Shown here in pieces: positions 13,158 to 21,653 of a stretch of 21,918 nt of DNA (the stretch's first letter is position 1; every line of letters starts with the position of its first letter). Source of the DNA: an uncultured Muribaculaceae bacterium (GTDB lineage Bacteria; Bacteroidota; Bacteroidia; Bacteroidales; Muribaculaceae); the NCBI GenBank assembly GCA_910584735.1, contig CAJUBM010000042.1, positions 1 through 21,918 on the forward strand. Direction: 5' to 3'. Both the position numbers and the translations under genes were made by a program. Below the pieces are notes generated by a model. That model did no database searches, had not been told where the DNA came from, and worked only from the letters and a program-made list of their open reading frames with translations.

Positions 13158-16100
13158 ATGAAGAAGCTTATTTCAGGCCTGCTGTTGGCAGCGGCGATGT
13201 TCTCCCCGGCAGCGGGGATGGCACAGTCGCATCCGGCATACGGCTTCCTTGTAGGCAGCGATGATTACCCGCTGCTTATCAACCATCTTGTGTCGTTTGA
13301 TCTGGATACGGAGAATGTAACCTTATCGGATGTCGTTATGTACTCGGAGTGGACCACTGCCGGAGCATGGGCTGAGGGACACTATTATGTGGCAGGTTCG
13401 GCTGAGAGCAGTGTGGACGGCCAGGAGCATCCTACCGATCTGATGATTTTCGATCTGGAGTCAGGCAGCATCTCCACTGTGGCCCCTCTGACGGGCTTCA
13501 ACAGGTTCATCAATGATATGACCTATGACAACTCGCGCGATGTGATGTATGCCACGGCGCGCCTGTCAGCCACAGACAAAACATCGTACCATGCCCTTTA
13601 CAGCATCAATTTGCAGACCGGGGTGGCCACCCGTATAGGTGACAACCTCGGGCGCCGTATGTCTACTCTGGCTTGCTCTTACGATGGAGAATTATATGGC
13701 GTGGATAGTATGGGTACGTTATGTTCCATAGACCCGGAAACCGGGACGGCTGAAGAGATAGGCCCTACAGGTGTGTTGCCCTCCGGGCGGCAGTCAATGG
13801 AGTTCGACCACTCCACGGGTACACTCTATTGGGCTTGCAAATATCAGAAGATGGGCACTTCCATTATATTGGAGGTGTCGGATCTGCGTACGGTGGATTT
13901 GGAGTCCGGCCAGTCGTTCACATTGAAATCCATGGGGAGCAACACCCAGATTGCGGGCCTTTATATACCCTACGTGGCATCGCATGCCGGAACGCCTGCC
14001 GCCGTTGCGAATCTTTCTGTTGTTCCTGACCCGTCAGGCGCGAAAAGCGCCACTCTTTCATGGACCAACCCTTCGGAGGCTTTTAATGGTGGCGGTGTGC
14101 TGACGTCAATAAGCCGGGTTGAGATATATCGCGATGGCGTTAAGGTCGGGGAGGTGAACGATGCTCGTCCCGGACAGCCTTCAAGCTTCGTGGATAATAT
14201 CGCAGAGCCGCAGGGTGCACTTTATACCTACAAGGTTGTCGCATTTAATGCTGTCGGGGCCGGCGCGCCTACAGAGAAGTCCGTGTTCGTTGGGCATGAT
14301 GTGCCTTCGGCTGTCGGAGCGTTGACGTTGACCCGTACGGCTGCCGATGCTGTCGCTATCTCATGGAACGCCCCGGTTATAGGGGCTAACGGCGGATTTA
14401 TTTCTACCCCGTTGTCCTACAACGTGAAGAGGCTTCCTGACGGGCATATCGTGGCATCCGCTTCCGCAGCAACATCTGTAACTGACGGGGGGATTACCAG
14501 CCTTGGTAATTACTATTATGAGGTTACGGCAACCAGTGATGCAGGCGATGGTCCTTCTGCCACCACGTCACCTGTAGTACTTGGCCCGGTAATCGCCCTT
14601 CCATACAGTTGTGATTTCACGATTAGTGCCTTTGAGAAATGGCAGATTATCGATGGCAATGCCGATGGTGTTACCTGGATTCGCGAAAGGTCCTCGGCTT
14701 TCAGCCGCGACCTCATCCGTTATGCCTCCTCGGCCACTGAGAATGCAGACGACTATGTGATGTTGCACTGCGTGAATATCAAGGCAGGGAATACCTACAA
14801 GGTGAAATATGACAATGTGGCGTATGCTCCGAATACGTTGCAGTTCCTCCTTTTGCGGAACGGGGATGTGTCGGACGTAGCACAGGTAGTCCAGGAAGTA
14901 GAGCTTCCGCGCAGATATAATTTCGCACAAGAGGAATTCTCGTTTGTAGCTACGGAGGGCGGCCTGCTCAATCCGGCGATACGGGTGACTTCGGCCGCAG
15001 GAAGCAGCAATGTTATGATAAGCTCTTTCTCAATAGAGGAAGTGCTGCCATTTAATCTTGCCGCAGTAGGGGTTAAAGGCTCGGCACGTCCTGTGGTTGG
15101 AAGTCCGGCGGTATATGACGTGACTGTTGAGAACCGTGGTACGCAGTCGGTGTCCTCCTTTACGGTAAGTCTTGTAGATGGTGAGGGTAACCAGCTTGTC
15201 TCGCAGACATATAACGGTGCTCTTGCCCCGCAGGCGCAGACCCGTGTCAGCCTGGTATGGACTCCGGCTGAGGGATGCTCGGCCACGTTTGTCTGTGGCA
15301 AGGTTTTCTTGGAAGGTGATGGCGCCGCTTCTGACGATATTTCAGATCCTCTCGCTATAACGGTGCAGCCTGCCGGGTCGCCCGAATTGATTGAGATCGG
15401 CCGGGAAGCCGGTAAGGGGACATATCATCCTTTCAACCTGTACGATGAGCGGTCGGCGGCCTTGAATATTTACCAGGCTTCCGAAATCGGACAGCAGCGT
15501 GGCCGCATTTCACGTTTGGAATGGGGATATGTTTCCAATTATTATTCGGTGCCTGAAATGCCGGTGAAGATTTATCTGGCTAACACCGACCGTACAAGCG
15601 CGGCTGGCGGCTGGCTTCCTGCCGATGAGATGACTTTGGTTTATGACGGAGTACTGTCGATGGAGAAGGGCGCCGGTACGCTTGGTGTAGACCTTGACAC
15701 ACCGTTCCTATATACGGGTTCCAACCTCGCGGTGGTGACTGTCAACATGATGAACTCCTATGTGTCGGCGGTGAACTTCCCCTATTATAATAGTCCTGTT
15801 GAGGGGAATAGCTGTTACTCGGTGAGTGGGAACGCGCTCTCGAACGGCTTTGATTTTACACAGGAGGGACGTCTGCGGACCGGCACCAGCATGGTGTCTG
15901 TCGTGATGCAGACAACCGGGAATACTATCTCGGGTATCGTGTCTGATGCCGATGGCAATCCTGTAGCCAATGCCACTGTACACGTTGTTGAGAACGGTGC
16001 TGCTTCCGTCACGGGAGCCGATGGCCGCTATTCGTTAGAGTTTATGACCGATGGTGAGTACCACGTGACAGTGTCGTGCTTCGGCTATCCTGACAGTACG

Positions 16101-18566
16101 GTAACCATCGAGGTAAACGGTTCTGATGTGAACCGGGATATAGAACTGTCTGCAATAGGTGTACATGATGTGTCGGGCACTGTAATTGATGCCCAAGGGC
16201 TTCCGATTGCCTCTGCAAAAGTCACGGCACATGCGTATGAGACGCTTGAGACCATGACTGATGCCCAGGGATGCTTCTCTTTTGAGAATGTGGTTGATGC
16301 CGATAACGTCACGCTCACGGCTTCGAAAGCATGGTACAATACCTCCTCGGTGACGATTCCGTTCGGTGTTGATGTAGCCGCAGACCCGATTGTTCTGCAA
16401 TATAGCGATTATTCCCCCGTGAATCCGACGGCTGAGATTTCCGAAAATGCCGGCGTGGTAGGCTGGGATGCTCCGGCATCTGAAGCAAAATTCTGCTATG
16501 ACAGTGGAAAAGCGGCCACTCAGATTGGGTTTAATGACACGGAGACAGGAACCTATGCCATCGGTACGGCCTTCCGCCAGCCTATGCGTCTGGAATCTGT
16601 AGAATGGATGACCATGTTTGAAGGTGGTCCGCACTATGTAGTACACCTATATATATACGACCTTGACGAGGAAGGGAATCCTACATCCACGCTGCTCTAT
16701 TCGGAGCGCTCGATATTCAACAATGACGGGGAGATGACGAAGTACATCCTCCCGGAGGCTATAGATGCCCCGCGCGGATGTCTTGTAACGGTGAACTATC
16801 CCGGTTTCATAGGACTGGCTGTAGATGACAAGTCTCCCTCGCATCCTTATCGCGAGAATACATATTTCTTTACGTCTGATTTCAATTCAGGCAAGTTCTC
16901 GCCGATGGATGGTCGCGGACTCGATGGAAACCTTATGATTCGTGCATATGGCCGTCCCTATCCGTGGAATATGGATCAGGCGGAGGGCGTTGATATGCCG
17001 GATGCGTCTGCACAGCCTGACTGGCGTAAATACCGCGTATGGCGCCAGACATATACAGGCGGTGTGGCAGGAGAGGAAATCCTGGTTACGGAAGCTGATG
17101 TGACAGCGAATACGGTTACCGACCGGTCTATCACATCGGCACCTGTCGGAATATATCGTTATAAGGTCGCTTCGGTAAACCCTGACGGTTCTCTTTCTAC
17201 ACCGGCATATACCGGGGGTGTTATTTACCGTATGCTTACAGAGGTGACCGTGCCGGTTTCTACCAACAGTTTCTCAGGCAATGCCGAGGGGGCGCAGGTA
17301 ACACTCACATCGGCCGATGGTGTATATTCCTATTCAGCCACTGTTGCTGCCGGGGCTTCGTCGGTAGTGTTCCCCGAAGTTTGGAAAGGACGTTATAATG
17401 TGGTCGCCGCCCTTGCCGGTTTCAATACGGCATCGGCAACCGCAGACCTTTCGCTGGAGGATTCCTATACGCTTGCTGAAATCGAGCTTCAAGAAAAGAA
17501 GGCCGATCCGTCCAACCTTAGTGTCGTGGCCGAAGAAGGTACGACTGACCGTGCGATATTCCGGTGGAACGAATCGGGTGAGATTTTTGATGACTTTGAG
17601 ACATACGACAACTTTAAATTCCATCCTTCGGGAGATATTGCGTGGAGCTATATCGATGGTGACGGAGCTACTACCGTGGCGGAACAAGCGTACAGCTATC
17701 CCGGCAGGCAGCAGCCCCATGCCTTCATCTGTTTCAATCCCTATGCCACTGTCCCCTCGATGATTCCGGACATAGAGTCTGCCGTGCCTTATTCTGGCCA
17801 GAAGGTACTTGCTTCGTTCTGGGGCGTAGGTGGCAGCGATGATTATATAATCTCTCCGCGCCTTACATATTTCGACCCTGTTACTTTCTCCGTACAGGCC
17901 CGTAGACGCTCAAGGACATATCTTGAGACTTTCCATCTGGGCTATTCTACGACTACCGCCGAGCCTGAAGCGTTCACGTGGGGCAATGTCTGCGATCCTG
18001 AATATGACGGCTGGATGAGCTTCTCGCTGAAGGTGCCTGCCGAGGCGAAATATGTGGCCGTACATTCTACATCAGAGGATGGTCTGACGCTTTATCTTGA
18101 TGATATTAAGATTTCGTCAGGTAGCGGCATGCCCATGCGCGCCATTGACAGCGCTCCCGAGGTGCGGTATGTGGTTACTCTTGACGGCGAGAAGGTAGGG
18201 GAGACCGAGGAATGTTACATGCCTCTCTCCGGCCTGGCTCCCGGCAAGCACACTGTTACGGTAAAGGCGATATATGGCAGCGGTGAGTCAAACGAGACAT
18301 CGATTGACTTCGACCTCGTGTCGGCAATCGGCAGTGTGTCGGCCGATAACCTGGTGGTTCGCCCCAATCCGGCTACTGACTTTGTAACCCTGTCGGTTGA
18401 CTTTGCCGAGGCCCGTATATTCTCTGCCGGCGGAGCGATGCTTGCACGTTATGACGGAGCCGATGGCCGTGTCCTTGACGTGGCTTCTCTGCCGAGGGGT
18501 GTGCAGCTTCTCACGGTTGAGTTCGCCGATGGCTCGGTGCATACCGTAAGGCTGGTGCTCCGCTGA
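13158..18566 (+). CDS. Giant multidomain T9SS adhesin with FN3 and cleaved-adhesin modules
   Basis: Encodes 1802 residues from MKKLIS. Signal peptide 1-23 (AGMAQ). Residues 24-275 look like a beta-propeller (repeated YSINLQTGVATRIG, CSIDPETGTAEEIG strands). Two fibronectin III domains follow at about 280-380 and 384-480, then a jelly-roll-like module (483-628), a CARDB-like sandwich (629-740) and a further beta module (741-920). Two carboxypeptidase-regulatory-like domains are at about 923 (ISGIVSDADGNPVANATV) and 1004 (VSGTVIDAQGLPIASAKV). After another beta module come an FN3-like segment (1287), a PEGA-like stretch (1368) and a gingipain-type cleaved-adhesin module (1476-1660; FDDFETYDNF, DDYIISPRLTYF, LYLDDIKI). 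The end (VVRPNPATDFVTLSV to VRLVLR, from 1727) is a T9SS type A tail. No protease motif is seen, so surface adhesion or glycan/protein binding is inferred. In-frame upstream starts (13035 TTG, 13050, 13089) would bury the signal peptide. Confidence 0.85.
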   Translation: MKKLISGLLLAAAMFSPAAGMAQSHPAYGFLVGSDDYPLLINHLVSFDLDTENVTLSDVVMYSEWTTAGAWAEGHYYVAGSAESSVDGQEHPTDLMIFDLESGSISTVAPLTGFNRFINDMTYDNSRDVMYATARLSATDKTSYHALYSINLQTGVATRIGDNLGRRMSTLACSYDGELYGVDSMGTLCSIDPETGTAEEIGPTGVLPSGRQSMEFDHSTGTLYWACKYQKMGTSIILEVSDLRTVDLESGQSFTLKSMGSNTQIAGLYIPYVASHAGTPAAVANLSVVPDPSGAKSATLSWTNPSEAFNGGGVLTSISRVEIYRDGVKVGEVNDARPGQPSSFVDNIAEPQGALYTYKVVAFNAVGAGAPTEKSVFVGHDVPSAVGALTLTRTAADAVAISWNAPVIGANGGFISTPLSYNVKRLPDGHIVASASAATSVTDGGITSLGNYYYEVTATSDAGDGPSATTSPVVLGPVIALPYSCDFTISAFEKWQIIDGNADGVTWIRERSSAFSRDLIRYASSATENADDYVMLHCVNIKAGNTYKVKYDNVAYAPNTLQFLLLRNGDVSDVAQVVQEVELPRRYNFAQEEFSFVATEGGLLNPAIRVTSAAGSSNVMISSFSIEEVLPFNLAAVGVKGSARPVVGSPAVYDVTVENRGTQSVSSFTVSLVDGEGNQLVSQTYNGALAPQAQTRVSLVWTPAEGCSATFVCGKVFLEGDGAASDDISDPLAITVQPAGSPELIEIGREAGKGTYHPFNLYDERSAALNIYQASEIGQQRGRISRLEWGYVSNYYSVPEMPVKIYLANTDRTSAAGGWLPADEMTLVYDGVLSMEKGAGTLGVDLDTPFLYTGSNLAVVTVNMMNSYVSAVNFPYYNSPVEGNSCYSVSGNALSNGFDFTQEGRLRTGTSMVSVVMQTTGNTISGIVSDADGNPVANATVHVVENGAASVTGADGRYSLEFMTDGEYHVTVSCFGYPDSTVTIEVNGSDVNRDIELSAIGVHDVSGTVIDAQGLPIASAKVTAHAYETLETMTDAQGCFSFENVVDADNVTLTASKAWYNTSSVTIPFGVDVAADPIVLQYSDYSPVNPTAEISENAGVVGWDAPASEAKFCYDSGKAATQIGFNDTETGTYAIGTAFRQPMRLESVEWMTMFEGGPHYVVHLYIYDLDEEGNPTSTLLYSERSIFNNDGEMTKYILPEAIDAPRGCLVTVNYPGFIGLAVDDKSPSHPYRENTYFFTSDFNSGKFSPMDGRGLDGNLMIRAYGRPYPWNMDQAEGVDMPDASAQPDWRKYRVWRQTYTGGVAGEEILVTEADVTANTVTDRSITSAPVGIYRYKVASVNPDGSLSTPAYTGGVIYRMLTEVTVPVSTNSFSGNAEGAQVTLTSADGVYSYSATVAAGASSVVFPEVWKGRYNVVAALAGFNTASATADLSLEDSYTLAEIELQEKKADPSNLSVVAEEGTTDRAIFRWNESGEIFDDFETYDNFKFHPSGDIAWSYIDGDGATTVAEQAYSYPGRQQPHAFICFNPYATVPSMIPDIESAVPYSGQKVLASFWGVGGSDDYIISPRLTYFDPVTFSVQARRRSRTYLETFHLGYSTTTAEPEAFTWGNVCDPEYDGWMSFSLKVPAEAKYVAVHSTSEDGLTLYLDDIKISSGSGMPMRAIDSAPEVRYVVTLDGEKVGETEECYMPLSGLAPGKHTVTVKAIYGSGESNETSIDFDLVSAIGSVSADNLVVRPNPATDFVTLSVDFAEARIFSAGGAMLARYDGADGRVLDVASLPRGVQLLTVEFADGSVHTVRLVLR

Positions 18567-18659
18567 TTTCTTCGGGCTACTCCTTAGATACTTTACACGA
18601 CGAGGGAAGTGTTGAAATACAGATAGACACTTCCCTGTGAAAAAGTCGTTATACGTGGT

Positions 18660-18700
18660 AAGGCGATGTGTCAAAATTCATTTTTTGGCACATCGCCTTT
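18660..18700 (+). terminator. Intrinsic terminator of the adhesin gene
   Basis: A perfect 11 bp stem, AAGGCGATGTG at 18660-18670 with CACATCGCCTT at 18689-18699, can be extended by two pairs (one wobble) and is followed by TTTGCTTTAT, a moderate T-rich tail. It lies about 95 bp after the stop. The minus-strand reading has no T-run, so it is unlikely to serve the opposing operon. Confidence 0.7.
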
Positions 18701-18734
18701 GCTTTATATCTCATAATGGATAGTAGCCGTATGG

Positions 18735-18767
18735 TAGTGGCGCCGTCCCGGAGGTCCGGCGCCACTA
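18735..18767. repeat. GC-rich hairpin, first of a pair
   Basis: TAGTGGCGCCG (18735-18745) and CGGCGCCACTA (18757-18767) form a perfect 11 bp inverted repeat with an 11 nt loop. There is no T-run on either side. The loop and right arm contain CCCGGAGGT and GGCGCC, which recur in the second hairpin about 95 bp downstream. Confidence 0.55.
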
Positions 18768-18840
18768 TAAAGTTACCACGAATAATTATTTTGTCGTTGG
18801 GAGGCGTTTATCTGGATTTTGACACACCGCCCTGGATTTT

Positions 18841-18874
18841 ACCCGGGAGGTAAGGGTGCCGCGCGGCGCCGGGT
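18841..18874. repeat. GC-rich hairpin, second of a pair
   Basis: ACCCGG (18841-18846) pairs with CCGGGT (18869-18874), and the internal GCCGCGCGGC (18858-18867) is a perfect palindrome, so two alternative folds exist. It is 5 bp from the stop of the carbonic-anhydrase-like gene and could act at its mRNA 3' end, but it lacks a T-run on the minus strand. Confidence 0.45.
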
Positions 18875-18878
18875 TCTG

Positions 18879-19412
18879 TTACTCGGGAGCGTTCTCAGGA
18901 TCGGTATACCATTTGGAGTAGAAGAGATAGTTGTGGGCTATCTTTTGGTTGAGTTCGCGCGATTTCTCAGGCTCCATCATCTTCACGAATTTCGCCGGCG
19001 CGCCGGCCCACATCTCGTTAGGTCCTATCTTGGTCTTGCTCAGGACCACGGCTCCGGCGGCAACAAGGGCTCCTTCGCCCACTTCCACATCGTCCATAAC
19101 CACTGAGCCCATTCCGATGAGTGCATAGTCGCGGATATGGGCTCCGTGGATTGTGACATTGTGGCCTATTGATACATCGTTGCCAATCACGATGGTGGAT
19201 TTCTTATAGAGAGTGTGCAGCACGGAGCCGTCCTGGATGTTGACGCGGTTTCCGATACGTATGGAGTTCACATCGCCGCGTAGCACGGTGTTGAACCACA
19301 CGGAACATTCGTCGCCCATCTCTACGTCGCCTACTACCGTGGCGTTCTCGGCCAGGAAGCAGTCGCGGCCGATTTTCGGGGTAAAGCCTCTCAGAGGCAT
19401 TATCAGTGCCAT
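18879..19412 (-). CDS. Gamma-carbonic-anhydrase-like hexapeptide-repeat protein
   Basis: Encodes 177 residues. A left-handed beta-helix of hexapeptide repeats fills residues about 12-140 (for example AENATVVGDVEMGDECSVWF, VEVGEGALVAAGAVVLSKTK), followed by a C-terminal helix. The three zinc ligands expected for gamma-class enzymes are present: His66 (GSVLHTL) and His84/His89 (SIGHNVTIHG), with the family's HxxxxH spacing. Arg45, Asp47 and Gln60 also match conserved active-site positions of Cam. The acidic loop carrying the proton-shuttle glutamate of Cam is not evident, as in the YrdA/PaaY-like branch, so carbonic anhydrase activity is possible but not certain. It would act as a trimer in the cytoplasm. 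It lies 24 bp after the aminopeptidase gene and is probably co-transcribed. Confidence 0.88.
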   Translation of the reverse strand: MALIMPLRGFTPKIGRDCFLAENATVVGDVEMGDECSVWFNTVLRGDVNSIRIGNRVNIQDGSVLHTLYKKSTIVIGNDVSIGHNVTIHGAHIRDYALIGMGSVVMDDVEVGEGALVAAGAVVLSKTKIGPNEMWAGAPAKFVKMMEPEKSRELNQKIAHNYLFYSKWYTDPENAPE

Positions 19413-19436
19413 GATTTTATTCTGTGGAAGGGGTAG

Positions 19437-21218
19437 TTATATTTCTTCGGTCTTTATGCGGAGCCATTCGGCCTGTTCCGGAGTGAGCAGGGGGGTGAGC
19501 CGGGAGCGAACCTCGCGGTGGTAGCCGTTCACCCAGTTTATCTCCTCGGGGGTCATTATCGAGATATCGAACAACGAGCGGTCGAACGGGAATAGGGTGA
19601 GGGTCTCGAAACGGTAGAAGTTGCCGAACTCGGTGGTGAACGCCGGAATTGTCAGTACGAGGTTCTCACAGCGTATGCCGTGTACGTCGGCTCGGTAGAG
19701 GCCCGGTTCGTTTGACGTTATCATGCCCGGAACTAATGGATAGGGCACATCGTTGAGGCGTATGCTCTGTGGGCCTTCGTGTACTGAGAGGAACTGTCCC
19801 ACGCCGTGGCCTGTGCCGTGGAGATAGCTCAGACCCTCTTTCCAAAGGAACTGGCGTGCCAGCACGTCAAGCTGCCCTCCGCGTGTCCCTTCCGGGAAGA
19901 TTGCCTGTGCCAGGGCTATGTGTCCTTTCATCACCAGGGTGAAGTCGCGGCGTTCCTCCTCGGTAGGTGTGCCCATGGCGATGGTGCGCGTTATATCGGT
20001 GGTGCCGTAAAGATACTGCGCCCCGGAGTCGATAAGGAGAAGTCCGTGGGGCTCTATCCTTACTGATGAATCTTCGGTGGCGGAGTAATGTACGATGGCA
20101 CCGTGTCCCTCGTAGCCGGCGATGGTGTCGAACGAGGCATCGAAATACCCTTCCTGCTGCGAGCGGAAATGGGTGAGGATGTCGGCAACATCGAGTTCGG
20201 TAATGGGGATGTCCTCGCGCATGCGGCGTTCTATTTCCATGAAGGCTCCTACAAGGGCCACCCCGTCGCTCTCCATGGCGTGGCGGGTGCACTTTATCTG
20301 CACCTGGTTTTTGGCGGCCTTTAGCATGGCTATCGGGGATGAGCCGCTTATGCCGCGTCCTCCTAATGCGTCGCGCAGACGAGCGGAGGTGCGTCCCGGT
20401 TCGAACAGCACCGTGGCGTTGTCAGGCAGCGATTCCAGGAAGCCGGTGATGGAGTTGTACGGTGCCGTTGTGACGCCGTTCTCTGCCAGGTAGCCGCGCA
20501 CCTGGTCGTCAACTTTCTCCTCTTTTATAAATAATGTGGAGCCTGCCGGGGCGAGATAGAGGAACGCTGTTGCCACAGGGGTGCATTTCACGTCTGACGA
20601 ACGTATGTTCAGCACCCATGCTATTTCGGCAAGGTCGGTGATGAGTAGCGACTCTGCCCCCTGCTGGCCTGTCTGTGCGAGTACGTCGTGGATTTTGTCT
20701 GTAGCCGCGCGGCCGGCATATTTCACATCGTGGATGAACACGGGGTCTGCCGGAAGCTCCGGGCGGTCGGTCCATATCTCGTCAATGGGGGCGAATCCCG
20801 TGTTGAGGAGCAAACCGTGGCGGGCAAGCGTATGCGAAAGGTTGTCGACGTCCGTGGCCGGGAATAGGAAGCCGTCTATGCCTACTGTCTGCCCCTTTAC
20901 CATGTTTGCCACGAGCCATTGGGTTATGGCGGGTGTGTCGGGAAGTCCCTCTTTCATTAGCTTTATCGAAGTTCCGTCCAATTGCTGTGCGGCCTGTAGG
21001 AAATATCGCGAGTCCGTCCAAAGAAGGGCCTCTGTAGGTGTTATTACCAGAGTGCCTGCCGAGCCTGTGAATCCCGACAGCCATCGGCGCACCTGCCAGT
21101 GCGATGCTATATATTCGCCCAGATGGGCATCTGTCTGGGGGATGATGGCGGCGCTTATGCCGTCTTTCTTCATCTGGGCCCTGAACGCATCGAGCCTGTC
21201 AATGATTAGCTGTTTCAT
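19437..21218 (-). CDS. Aminopeptidase P family protein (Xaa-Pro aminopeptidase, M24B)
   Basis: Encodes 593 residues, the long three-domain form found also in eukaryotic XPNPEP1, not the ~440-residue E. coli PepP. Two creatinase-like N-terminal domains (about 5-140 and 158-300) precede the pita-bread catalytic domain (about 308-525) and a C-terminal extension (530-593). The five dinuclear metal ligands are all present: Asp397 (LLIDSGA), Asp408 (TTDITR), His471 (HGTGHGVG), Glu504 (TSNEPGLY) and Glu518 (GIRCENL). It removes the N-terminal residue from peptides with proline in second position. There is no signal peptide, so it is cytoplasmic. It is the first gene of a two-gene unit with the hexapeptide-repeat protein. 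A -7-like box lies about 100 bp upstream. Confidence 0.93.
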   Translation of the reverse strand: MKQLIIDRLDAFRAQMKKDGISAAIIPQTDAHLGEYIASHWQVRRWLSGFTGSAGTLVITPTEALLWTDSRYFLQAAQQLDGTSIKLMKEGLPDTPAITQWLVANMVKGQTVGIDGFLFPATDVDNLSHTLARHGLLLNTGFAPIDEIWTDRPELPADPVFIHDVKYAGRAATDKIHDVLAQTGQQGAESLLITDLAEIAWVLNIRSSDVKCTPVATAFLYLAPAGSTLFIKEEKVDDQVRGYLAENGVTTAPYNSITGFLESLPDNATVLFEPGRTSARLRDALGGRGISGSSPIAMLKAAKNQVQIKCTRHAMESDGVALVGAFMEIERRMREDIPITELDVADILTHFRSQQEGYFDASFDTIAGYEGHGAIVHYSATEDSSVRIEPHGLLLIDSGAQYLYGTTDITRTIAMGTPTEEERRDFTLVMKGHIALAQAIFPEGTRGGQLDVLARQFLWKEGLSYLHGTGHGVGQFLSVHEGPQSIRLNDVPYPLVPGMITSNEPGLYRADVHGIRCENLVLTIPAFTTEFGNFYRFETLTLFPFDRSLFDISIMTPEEINWVNGYHREVRSRLTPLLTPEQAEWLRIKTEEI

Positions 21219-21319
21219 TAATTTATCGGGTTGGGTATAGATATATCTGTTTGATGGGAGGTCTGTATGTTGGGCCTGATGTTGTTTTACCGGCGCGAAA
21301 GCTGTGCCGATATTGATTG

Positions 21320-21327
21320 CAAATTTA
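21320..21327 (-). promoter_or_regulatory. Possible -7 box for the aminopeptidase gene
   Basis: On the minus strand this reads TAAATTTG, a match to TAnnTTTG. No TTTG is found 19-21 bp upstream, so the assignment is tentative. It would give a leader of about 95 nt. Confidence 0.4.
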
Positions 21328-21498
21328 AAGAAATTCTGACAATGTTGTTCATCGGCGGGTAGGAAAATGCAGTCAGATGTAGTTTTTTTGATCGGTTGAA
21401 ATCGGCATATTTTCTTGGCTTACAGTAATATCTTAATTGATATGGGGCTATGCCGCGTGTTTCTGTTACTTTTTTTGATGAATTTTTTGCTGAAAAGT

Positions 21499-21529
21499 TT
21501 TGCAGATAACAAAATTGTGCGTAACTTTG
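21499..21529 (+). promoter_or_regulatory. Promoter of the tRNA operon
   Basis: TTTG at 21499-21502, a 19 bp gap and TAACTTTG at 21522-21529 match the Bacteroidota promoter, and the sequence upstream is A/T-rich. Transcription should begin near 21536, leaving a leader of nearly 120 nt before tRNA-Thr. Confidence 0.8.
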
Positions 21530-21549
21530 CAACCGCAAATGAGACGGTA

Positions 21550-21593
21550 GCCCACGCGAAACCTCGTTAAATGGATTAACGCTTCTTTTGGGC
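21550..21593 (+). other. Structured leader of the tRNA operon (possible attenuator)
   Basis: A perfect 6 bp hairpin, CGTTAA (21565-21570) with TTAACG (21576-21581), is followed directly by the pyrimidine-rich CTTCTTTT. An outer stem GCCCA (21550-21554) with TGGGC (21589-21593) can enclose it. The inner hairpin with its U-rich tail resembles a weak terminator, while the outer stem would use up the end of that tail. Confidence 0.35.
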
Positions 21594-21653
21594 CGTTGGT
21601 TCGCAGGATGTCTTCTCCGTGGTTTTGTCTCAGATGTTAGACCTTTGAAAGTC

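Larger units (their letters stand above)
18567..18878. other. Convergent intergenic region with hairpins
   Basis: These 312 bases lie between two convergent genes. I see a weak 9 bp hairpin (18604-18612 with 18627-18635) without a T-run, the likely terminator at 18660-18699, two GC-rich hairpin elements at 18735-18767 and 18841-18874, and a direct repeat CTGGATTTT at 18812-18820 and 18832-18840. The short open frame across 18668-18853 crosses these hairpins and has no coding character. Confidence 0.5.
21219..21653. other. Divergent intergenic region between the aminopeptidase gene and the tRNA operon
   Basis: These 435 bases contain no convincing gene. They hold a minus-strand -7-like box (21320-21327), a strong plus-strand tRNA promoter (21499-21529) and a ~120 nt tRNA leader with hairpins. 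Between 21340 and 21490 it is A/T-rich with several T-runs and nothing I can assign. Confidence 0.6.

Noticed and set aside
18668..18853. A 61-codon plus-strand frame after the adhesin gene
   Set aside because: It starts inside the terminator stem and runs through non-coding hairpins; no protein features.
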